Assembly (NCBI GenBank): GCA_003524845.1
Contig: DQGR01000025.1
Coordinates: 1 to 5,597, forward strand
Direction: 5' to 3'
DNA: 5,597 bases
Source of the DNA: Patescibacteria group bacterium
GTDB taxonomy: Bacteria > Patescibacteriota > Microgenomatia > UBA10105
Part shown: piece after piece, positions 1 through 4,741 of the stretch
Numbering within the stretch: the stretch's first letter is position 1
How the letters are laid out: each line of letters starts with the position of its first letter
The notes under the pieces: generated by a model
Told to the model about the DNA's origin: nothing
What the model saw: only the letters and a program-made list of their open reading frames with translations
Databases searched by the model: none
Position numbers and translations under genes: made by a program

Positions 1-75
1 TTAATGAGTTTCGCACCAGACTCGAAGTCAGCTCCTTGCATTATCGGACACTTTTGCGCTACTGTTGAGATTGGT

Positions 76-1023
76 ATGATTGACTACCTGCGCCATTATT
101 TACTACCACACCACACAAATAACTTTCGCGCCAAAATTCTCCATTTTGATTTTCAAGTATTTTTAGCAGTGCTGTTACTTTGTTTTAGTACATTACTTCG
201 CGCCGGTCATGAATGGAATCCGGATATTTTAGGCTTTGCAACCAACATCCAGATTGACCAGTTACTGGAACTGACGAATAAAAAACGGAGTGAAGCCGGA
301 ACGCCACCTTTAAAACTTAACTCTGCCTTATCGCAGGCAGCTGCAGGGAAAGCAGCTGATATGTTTGGAAAAGATTATTGGGCACATGTAGCTCCGGACG
401 GCACAACTCCCTGGAATTTCATCACCGGAGCGGGTTACGTTTATACGGTAGCTGGTGAAAACCTGGCGAAAAATTTTTCTGATTCAACCGGAGTTGTCGA
501 AGGCTGGATGAATTCACCGACCCACCGGGAAAATTTACTCAGACCCCAGTATGAAGATATCGGTTTTGCGGTTGTGAACGGTAGATTAAATGGTGAAGAA
601 ACGACGCTGGTTGTGCAAATGTTTGGCAAGCCGACTACAAGTGCAGTGGTTGCACAATCAGTTCCCCAACAGCCGGTTGCCGAAGTCCAGGCAACAGTTG
701 AGGAAACGCAACCAGCTGTTTCGCCAACCCCATTTGCCAGTCCAATTGCTTTGGTTCCTGTGACAGCGCCGGTGACCGCAACCGGTTCAAGTACTGGTAT
801 CACGGGAGCTGTCGTCAAGACGCCATTTATTGATGTGGGTGAACTGAGCCGGAATTTATACCTGTTACTTTCCGGGTTGATATTTGTAGTGCTGGTTGCT
901 GATGTAATTTATATTCGGCGTTTTAATATTGTTCGCGCGCGCGGTAAAACCATTGCTCATCTGTTATTTGTCGGCATGCTGGTTGGAGCGGCGTGGTCGG
1001 TTTCTTTGGGAAGTATCTTGTAA
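76..1023 (+). CDS. CAP (SCP/PR-1) domain membrane protein, 315 aa
   Basis: This is a CAP-superfamily protein anchored in the membrane. The CAP fold spans about residues 61-190 and keeps the usual cavity tetrad: His104 (in WAH), Glu128 (in GENLA), Glu142 (in VVEGW) and His150 (in SPTHREN). A hydrophobic segment at about 27-43 follows the N-terminal stretch LLPHHTNNFRAKILH, which I recognise from Patescibacteria CAP proteins. After the domain comes a Pro/Thr/Val-rich linker (about 195-255), then two hydrophobic segments at about 262-281 and 295-315. Bacterial CAP proteins are mostly secreted or surface-exposed and their biochemical role is poorly defined, so no reaction is assigned. The frame stays open to the left edge through an ATG at position 4. 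I prefer the ATG at 76 because the recognisable N-terminus starts there and a weak GAGA lies five bases upstream. The family is clear, the function unknown. Confidence 0.87.
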   Translation: MIDYLRHYLLPHHTNNFRAKILHFDFQVFLAVLLLCFSTLLRAGHEWNPDILGFATNIQIDQLLELTNKKRSEAGTPPLKLNSALSQAAAGKAADMFGKDYWAHVAPDGTTPWNFITGAGYVYTVAGENLAKNFSDSTGVVEGWMNSPTHRENLLRPQYEDIGFAVVNGRLNGEETTLVVQMFGKPTTSAVVAQSVPQQPVAEVQATVEETQPAVSPTPFASPIALVPVTAPVTATGSSTGITGAVVKTPFIDVGELSRNLYLLLSGLIFVVLVADVIYIRRFNIVRARGKTIAHLLFVGMLVGAAWSVSLGSIL

Positions 1024-1038
1024 AACGTAACTCACCAG

Positions 1039-1068
1039 TTGCAAAAACACTGCTTATAGTATTAGACT
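1039..1068 (+). promoter_or_regulatory. Possible promoter before the 88-aa membrane protein gene
   Basis: TTGCAA (1039-1044) and TAGACT (1063-1068) are separated by 18 bases, and the ATG at 1076 begins just downstream, which would give a leaderless or nearly leaderless transcript. A better -10 match, TATAGT at 1055-1060, overlaps this region but has no partner at the usual spacing. No Shine-Dalgarno sequence precedes the ATG. Each hexamer of the spaced pair matches the consensus at only four of six positions, so this is a weak prediction. Confidence 0.28.
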
Positions 1069-1075
1069 GAAATTA

Positions 1076-1342
1076 ATGCGGGTACACCATGACAGTTACC
1101 ACGAAACATTCCACTTATTAATCCTGTTTTTGCTTATATTCACCGGGTTTGCGACGTTTATGCACACCGCGGGATCTCCGGAGCGCCAACTCAGTGTTGG
1201 GATCACGACGGCGGTTGCGTATGCACTTTGGGGCATTATTCACCACGCGAATGATCTCAACTGGAAAATTGTGGTAGAATATGCCGCACTGGCCAGTTTT
1301 GGAATCCTAATGCTTTGGATTTTACTGGTCGTAATTGCTTAA
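1076..1342 (+). CDS. Small three-helix membrane protein of unknown function, 88 aa
   Basis: I do not recognise a named family with confidence, though short proteins with a similar middle motif (YALWGIIHH, followed by a helix starting near VVEY) seem familiar from Patescibacteria genomes. The protein has three hydrophobic segments at about residues 12-30, 39-57 and 65-88, and almost no soluble part. Histidines cluster near the membrane boundaries (HHDSYHETFH at the N-terminus and HH after helix two). It could be an integral membrane subunit or a small accessory protein. The gene lies 52 bases after the CAP-domain gene and ends five bases before rmlA, so it may be co-transcribed with either. 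Its regular hydrophobic pattern, tight packing against rmlA and intact frame support a real gene. No enzymatic motif is visible. Confidence 0.75.
   Translation: MRVHHDSYHETFHLLILFLLIFTGFATFMHTAGSPERQLSVGITTAVAYALWGIIHHANDLNWKIVVEYAALASFGILMLWILLVVIA
1272..1280 (+). promoter_or_regulatory. Possible extended -10 element upstream of rmlA
   Basis: TGGTAGAAT is an extended -10 match (TGn followed by TAGAAT, five of six consensus bases) inside the end of the small membrane protein gene. It would start a transcript near 1287 with a leader of about 60 bases before the rmlA ATG at 1348. There is no convincing -35 hexamer at 16-18 bases, which an extended -10 can tolerate. It could equally be chance within coding sequence. 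Confidence 0.22.
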
Positions 1343-1347
1343 ACCGT

Positions 1348-2088
1348 ATGAAAGGCACGATATTAGCCGGCGGCAAGGCGACACGACTGCGTCCGCTTAC
1401 TTGGGTAACTAACAAACATTTACTTCCGGTTTACAATAAACCGATGATCTTCTATGCGCTTGAGTCCATGGCACGGGCTGGAATTAAAGAAGTTCTGATT
1501 ACCAGTTCAGTTGAGCACCTGCCGCATTTTATACATCTACTCAAGTCCGGACACGATTTTCACCTTAAGTTAAACTACGCCATTCAGGAAGACGCGGGTG
1601 GCGGGATTGCCCAGGCGGTAGCTTTAGCTGAAGATTTTGCCGGAAAAGAAAAAATTCTGGTAATTTTGGGCGACAATATTTTTACGCATGATTTATCAAA
1701 GGCGGTGGTTGAATTTGAACAGCAGGGTCGGGGTGCTAAAGTGTTTGCTAAAAAAATGCCGACCGATAGTAAACAATACGGCGTCATTGAACTGGACAAA
1801 AATGGCAAAGTTATATCAATTGAAGAAAAGCCGGAACACCCGAAATCAGATCTGGCCCAAACCGGCATCTATATGTATGACTCGCAAGTATATGAATTTA
1901 TCAGGGAACAAAAACCATCAACCCGGGGAGAGATGGAAGTGACTGATTTAAATAATAAATATTTGGCTCAAGGGACGGTGACGTGCGAAATTATGGACGG
2001 CTGGTGGATTGACGCCGGCACTTCATACGATGAACTCCTGCGCGCCAACAATCTGGTGGCCGAACTTATTAAAACCGGAAACCAATAA
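1348..2088 (+). CDS. rmlA: Glucose-1-phosphate thymidylyltransferase, short form, 246 aa
   Basis: RmlA joins glucose-1-phosphate and dTTP to make dTDP-glucose and pyrophosphate, the first step of dTDP-L-rhamnose synthesis, in the cytoplasm. The nucleotidyltransferase signature is at the N-terminus (LAGGKATRLRPLT, residues 6-18) and runs into VTNKHLLPVYNKPMI (20-34), typical of RmlA. The metal-site motif GDNIF lies at 108-112 with Asp109, EEKP at 159-162 with Lys161, and WIDAGT carries Asp222. GEMEVTDLN precedes the last part. The signature has Ala11 where many relatives have Gly. Classical RmlA proteins are about 290 residues; this one lacks roughly the last 45, the part that helps form the dTDP-rhamnose feedback site in the Pseudomonas enzyme. 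An in-frame TTG at 1315 would overlap the previous gene; the ATG at 1348 fits the conserved start. The gap to the next gene is only seven bases. Confidence 0.95.
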   Translation: MKGTILAGGKATRLRPLTWVTNKHLLPVYNKPMIFYALESMARAGIKEVLITSSVEHLPHFIHLLKSGHDFHLKLNYAIQEDAGGGIAQAVALAEDFAGKEKILVILGDNIFTHDLSKAVVEFEQQGRGAKVFAKKMPTDSKQYGVIELDKNGKVISIEEKPEHPKSDLAQTGIYMYDSQVYEFIREQKPSTRGEMEVTDLNNKYLAQGTVTCEIMDGWWIDAGTSYDELLRANNLVAELIKTGNQ

Positions 2089-2095
2089 ACGTACG

Positions 2096-2515
2096 ATGAT
2101 TTCCCAAGTTTCCCAGGAAAATGCCAAACTGGTCAAGACTTTTGACCTTAATGGCCGTGAGAACGGCTTTCTCATGGAACTGTTTAAAGACGGGGAAAAA
2201 ACCGCTGCCTATTTATCTACCTGTTCGCCAGGAGCGTTTAAGGGTTATCATTTGCACCGAGTGCGCGCTGCCCGCTATGTCTGTCTCAAGGGAACTATGA
2301 AAATAATTCTTTTTGTTAAAGGCGTGTTTGAGGAATACCTATTGAATTTCGGCGACCGGCTGTTTATTCCCAATAATATTCCGACTGGTTTGCAAAATGT
2401 GGGGACAGAAGAGGCGTGGCTCATCAATTACCCGGACCCGCCCTATGATCCGAATTTGAAAGATGAACAAGTTGACTACACTGAAGCAGAGTTACGGCAG
2501 GGTGTGGTGAAATAA
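2096..2515 (+). CDS. Short RmlC-type cupin, probable dTDP-4-dehydrorhamnose 3,5-epimerase, 139 aa
   Basis: This is a single cupin domain in the place where rmlC would stand. The first cupin motif is GAFKGYHLHR, with His52 and His54, followed by ARYVCLKG (59-66). The second half has GDRLFIPNNIPTGLQNVG (86-103) and INYPDPPYDP (110-119), similar in order to the C-terminal half of RmlC-family epimerases. Position and similarity suggest that it epimerises dTDP-4-keto-6-deoxyglucose at C3 and C5 before RmlD acts. Canonical RmlC has about 180 residues. Here the N- and C-terminal extensions are absent, Arg60 stands near where RmlC has its active-site lysine, and Thr97 replaces the histidine usual in the HGF motif. 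Related cupins catalyse other ketosugar isomerisations (FdtA type), so the exact product is inferred from context. The ATG lies seven bases after the rmlA stop with no clear ribosome site, which suggests translational coupling. Confidence 0.8.
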   Translation: MISQVSQENAKLVKTFDLNGRENGFLMELFKDGEKTAAYLSTCSPGAFKGYHLHRVRAARYVCLKGTMKIILFVKGVFEEYLLNFGDRLFIPNNIPTGLQNVGTEEAWLINYPDPPYDPNLKDEQVDYTEAELRQGVVK

Positions 2516-2536
2516 ATGTTAACTCTAAAAAGGTTT

Positions 2537-2642
2537 GTGGGCAAAATTTATTTGATCCGCTAATCGTTCGGGATACAGCGCTTAATTTTCCATAAAAGCT
2601 TCGTCCCTCACTTAAAAAGCGGTCTGCATAAATTTCACCCAC
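2537..2642. repeat. Intergenic palindromic element, copy A (106 bp)
   Basis: The ends form an imperfect terminal inverted repeat: GTGGGCAAAATTTAT at 2537-2551 pairs with ATAAATTTCACCCAC at 2628-2642 (13 of 15 bases). The similarity resumes inward after a short unlike stretch, where both arms read CCGCT. The last 22 bases, plus TC beyond the element, are identical to copy B (2621-2644 versus 3825-3848), and AAAATTTATTTGATC at 2543-2557 is identical to 3725-3739. The interior is only loosely conserved. It fills most of the gap between the cupin gene and rmlB. It has no coding content of its own and no T-run for a standard terminator. It may be a small non-autonomous mobile or REP-like element, or a conserved transcribed hairpin. 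Confidence 0.75.
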
Positions 2643-2661
2643 TCACCTTTTTGAGTTGGGT
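2637..2661 (+). other. Possible hairpin at the end of element A, upstream of rmlB
   Basis: ACCCACTC (2637-2644) can pair with GAGTTGGGT (2653-2661), giving eight base pairs with one bulged T and the loop ACCTTTTT. It uses the right end of element A as one arm and covers the area where a -35 hexamer for rmlB would sit. No T-run follows, so it is not a standard terminator. The corresponding arm is missing after copy B. Confidence 0.3.
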
Positions 2662-2670
2662 AAAGGTTAC

Positions 2671-2676
2671 TATAAT
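2671..2676 (+). promoter_or_regulatory. -10 box for a probable leaderless rmlB transcript
   Basis: A perfect TATAAT ends six bases before the rmlB ATG at 2683. With normal spacing, transcription would begin at or next to the A of the ATG, so the mRNA would have no leader. This agrees with the lack of a Shine-Dalgarno site. The -35 is poor: TTGAGT at 2651-2656 is only 14 bases away, and the hexamer at 17 bases is TTTTTG. Confidence 0.6.
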
Positions 2677-2682
2677 CTTTTT

Positions 2683-3693
2683 ATGAAACTTTTAGTGACT
2701 GGCGGCGCCGGATTTATCGGCGCAAATTTCATCCACTTCTGGCTCAGGCGGAATCCCAACGACGCAATCGTCAATTTTGACGCACTCACCTATGCTGGAA
2801 ATCTGGAAAATTTGCGTGATGTGGAAAAGCATCCCGGATATTCATTTGTCAAAGGCGATATCACAGATCCTATTGCGGTGAATTCGGCCATGAATGGGGT
2901 TGAGGCAATTGTCCATTTTGCCGCCGAGTCGCATGTTGACCGTTCGATAGATCATCCGGCCACCTTCGTTAAAACCAATGTATTGGGAACTCAGGTGCTT
3001 CTGGATGCGGCGCTCAAAAATGGCGTTAAACGGTTTCACCACATTTCAACTGATGAAGTATTTGGGGCGCTCACTCTCGAAGATGCGACAAAATTTTCTG
3101 AGCTTACACCTTATAATCCGCGCAGTCCCTATGCGGCGAGCAAAGCCGGTTCTGATCACCTGGTGCGAGCCTACTTTCACACCTATGGATTGGCGACGAC
3201 CATCTCCAATTGTTCAAATAACTACGGACCGTACCAGCATCCGGAAAAACTAATTCCCTTGGCAATTACGAATCTTCTGGAAGGAAAAAAAGTCCCGATT
3301 TACGGTGACGGATTTTATGTCCGAGACTGGCTCTATGTGGAAGATCATTGCCGGGCAATTGAACTTATTCTTAAACATGGAGTTGCCGGTGAAACGTATT
3401 GTGTGGGTGGGATGACGGAAAATATCTCAAACCGCCAAATCATCTCAAAGATACTGCAACTCATGGATGAAAATATGTCAATGATCGAAGAGGTGTCGGA
3501 CCGGCCGGGGCACGACCGCCGGTATGCGGTTGACTGGACTAAAATCAATACCCAGCTTGGTTGGCAACCGCAGCACGAATTTGAAACGGGTCTGGAAGAA
3601 ACAATCAACTGGTATATGGAACACAAAGACTGGTGGCAACATGTCAAAAGCGGTGAGTATAAAGAATATTACAAAAAACAGTATCAGTCATAA
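2683..3693 (+). CDS. rmlB: dTDP-glucose 4,6-dehydratase, 336 aa
   Basis: RmlB oxidises and dehydrates dTDP-glucose to dTDP-4-keto-6-deoxyglucose using bound NAD+, the second step of rhamnose synthesis. It is an extended short-chain dehydrogenase with the Rossmann motif GGAGFIG at residues 7-13, followed by FDALTYAGNLENL, typical of this enzyme. HFAAESHVDRS is the conserved cofactor and substrate segment. The catalytic STDEVFG carries Thr123, Asp124 and Glu125; the Asp-Glu pair separates dehydratases from epimerases of the fold. YAASK supplies Tyr150 and Lys154. SNNYGPYQHPEKLIP and YGDGFYVRDWLYVEDH complete the pattern, and the length is normal. An in-frame TTG at 2656 would add nine residues, but the ATG at 2683 starts the conserved MKLLVTGGAG and sits directly after the -10 box. 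Palindromic elements flank the gene on both sides, so it may be transcribed partly on its own. Confidence 0.97.
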   Translation: MKLLVTGGAGFIGANFIHFWLRRNPNDAIVNFDALTYAGNLENLRDVEKHPGYSFVKGDITDPIAVNSAMNGVEAIVHFAAESHVDRSIDHPATFVKTNVLGTQVLLDAALKNGVKRFHHISTDEVFGALTLEDATKFSELTPYNPRSPYAASKAGSDHLVRAYFHTYGLATTISNCSNNYGPYQHPEKLIPLAITNLLEGKKVPIYGDGFYVRDWLYVEDHCRAIELILKHGVAGETYCVGGMTENISNRQIISKILQLMDENMSMIEEVSDRPGHDRRYAVDWTKINTQLGWQPQHEFETGLEETINWYMEHKDWWQHVKSGEYKEYYKKQYQS

Positions 3694-3718
3694 AAAATTT
3701 AGATTACGGTTTTTGCTC

Positions 3719-3846
3719 GTGGATAAAATTTATTTGATCTGTCTTTCGATTGCATTTAGGAAAAGCACTTACTTACTTTGAGTTTGTCGAAGGACTTAAA
3801 GCGACCTGCCTCGCCGGCAAGGCAGGTCTGCATAAATTTCACCCAC
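3719..3846. repeat. Intergenic palindromic element, copy B (128 bp)
   Basis: This is the second copy of the element found before rmlB. GTGGATAAAATTTAT (3719-3733) pairs with ATAAATTTCACCCAC (3832-3846) at 13 of 15 bases, and the arms stay similar further in (GATCTGTCTT against GACCTGCCTT). It shares a 24-base exact match with copy A at 3825-3848 and a 15-base exact match at 3725-3739. It is 22 bases longer than A, mostly because of an extra GC-rich palindrome near its right end. The middle holds GAGTTTGTCGAAGGA (3780-3794), resembling a short motif often seen in bacterial intergenic repeats. It occupies nearly the whole gap between rmlB and rmlD. Confidence 0.75.
3803..3828. repeat. GC-rich 26-bp palindrome nested in element B
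   Basis: The segment runs from GACCTGCCT through a central GCCGGC to AGGCAGGTC and pairs with itself at 12 of 13 positions (the exception is C3812 against A3819). Copy A has only GGTC here, between AAAGC and TGCATAAATT, so the palindrome looks like an insertion or hairpin expansion. As RNA it would be a strong hairpin, but TGCATAAATT follows instead of a T-run, so a standard intrinsic terminator is not supported. Confidence 0.7.
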
Positions 3847-3862
3847 TCGCATCATTTAATTT

Positions 3863-4741
3863 ATGAAATTACCTCTTATTATTGGTACCGGTCTTTCCGG
3901 GCTCGTGGGCAGCCGGATTACTGAACTTCTTCAAAATGACTTTTTGTTTGAAGATTTAAGTTTTGATACGGGGGTTGATATTACCAATCAGAATCAAGTC
4001 GAAGAGCGGATCGGTACAAGCGCTGCTCCGGTTGTTTTGCACCTCGCTGCCAAAGCCGATGTTGACGGTTGCGAAAATGATAAAGCGCAGGGGCAGGAAG
4101 GAACAGCCTGGAAGGTTAATGTTAAAGGAACAGAGAATGTAGTTACGGCAGCTCAAGCAAGCGGTAAGCGCGTTATTTACATTTCCACAGACTTTGTATT
4201 TGATGGCAGTCAGGAATCATATAGTGAGACTGATCTGCCCAATCCGGTAAACTGGTATGGATTGACTAAACGTGAGGGCGAAAAAATTACCCTGAGGTAT
4301 CCGGAAAACTGCGTAATACGTTTGAGTTATCCATATACAGCTAAGAATGCGGTGAAGCGGGATTTTTTGCACTCTGTGGCTGGAAAACTAGCAGCTCAAC
4401 AATCGGTACAGGCGCTGACTGACCATGTGTTTACTCCGACGTTTATTGATGATATCGCCACAGCAATTAAAGCGCTGGTTGAGCATAATGCCTCAGGTAT
4501 TTACCATGTAGTCGGATCCGAATCATTGACGCCATTTGCCGCAGCCAAAAAGATTGCGCAGGTGTTTGGATATTCCGCAGAGCTCATTAAACCAACCACG
4601 ATTGCCGAGTATTTTTCAGGCAGAGCAAACCGGCCGTACAAATTAGCGTTAAAAAATGCTAAAATAACCTCCTTGCAAGTAAGGATGCATTCATTTACAG
4701 AAGGTCTTGAACTCGTAAAGCAACAAGGATTTACGTTATGA
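3863..4741 (+). CDS. rmlD: dTDP-4-dehydrorhamnose reductase, 292 aa
   Basis: RmlD reduces dTDP-4-dehydro-L-rhamnose to dTDP-L-rhamnose with NAD(P)H, the last step of the pathway. The N-terminal nucleotide-binding motif is GTGLSGLVGS (8-17), after which DITNQNQV marks the segment that follows the variable second strand. HLAAKADVDGCE is the conserved core segment. STDFVFDG (108-115, with Thr109) and YGLTKREGE (132-140, with Tyr132 and Lys136) form the catalytic set. HVFTPTFIDDIA and GIYHVVG belong to the substrate-binding half, and RANRPYKLALKNAKI near the C-terminus matches the usual RPxxxxLxNxK pattern. Length is normal. The ATG follows copy B of the palindromic element by 16 bases, with no clear ribosome site; a CATCAT at 3850-3855 could be a weak -10 box for a leaderless start. 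The stop TGA overlaps the next start as ATGA, so the two genes are coupled. Confidence 0.95.
   Translation: MKLPLIIGTGLSGLVGSRITELLQNDFLFEDLSFDTGVDITNQNQVEERIGTSAAPVVLHLAAKADVDGCENDKAQGQEGTAWKVNVKGTENVVTAAQASGKRVIYISTDFVFDGSQESYSETDLPNPVNWYGLTKREGEKITLRYPENCVIRLSYPYTAKNAVKRDFLHSVAGKLAAQQSVQALTDHVFTPTFIDDIATAIKALVEHNASGIYHVVGSESLTPFAAAKKIAQVFGYSAELIKPTTIAEYFSGRANRPYKLALKNAKITSLQVRMHSFTEGLELVKQQGFTL
4725..4729 (+). promoter_or_regulatory. Ribosome binding site of the UDP-glucose dehydrogenase gene
   Basis: AAGGA lies eight bases before the ATG at 4738, inside the end of rmlD. It is the clearest Shine-Dalgarno site in the window; the three rml genes, the cupin gene and the small membrane protein gene lack one. 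It supports the start inside the ATGA overlap. Confidence 0.7.

Noticed and set aside
4..75. Longer start for the CAP-domain protein at the ATG at position 4
   Set aside because: The extra 24 residues look unrelated to a signal or anchor and precede the recognisable N-terminus that begins at 76. The frame is open to the left edge, so this cannot be settled completely here.
441..818. Minus-strand open frame inside the CAP-domain gene
   Set aside because: It is an antisense shadow with no recognisable domain; the plus frame has a clear CAP tetrad.
1315..1347. TTG start 33 bases upstream of the chosen rmlA start
   Set aside because: It overlaps the preceding gene and adds residues before the conserved MKGTILAGG start.
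2424..2642. Minus-strand open frame of 72 codons covering element A and the end of the cupin gene
   Set aside because: It begins in the repeat and runs antisense through a real gene. The same frame in copy B stops within about 17 codons, so it is not a conserved coding region.
2656..2682. TTG start 27 bases upstream of the chosen rmlB start
   Set aside because: It would place the TATAAT box inside the coding region and add residues not found before the conserved MKLLVTGGAG start.
3803..3840. Intrinsic terminator after rmlB formed by the GC-rich palindrome
   Set aside because: The stem is strong, but no T-run follows on either strand.
2516..3862. CRISPR array suggested by repeated intergenic sequence
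   Set aside because: There are only two copies, more than 1 kb apart with a whole gene between them, and they are palindromic elements rather than evenly spaced repeats.
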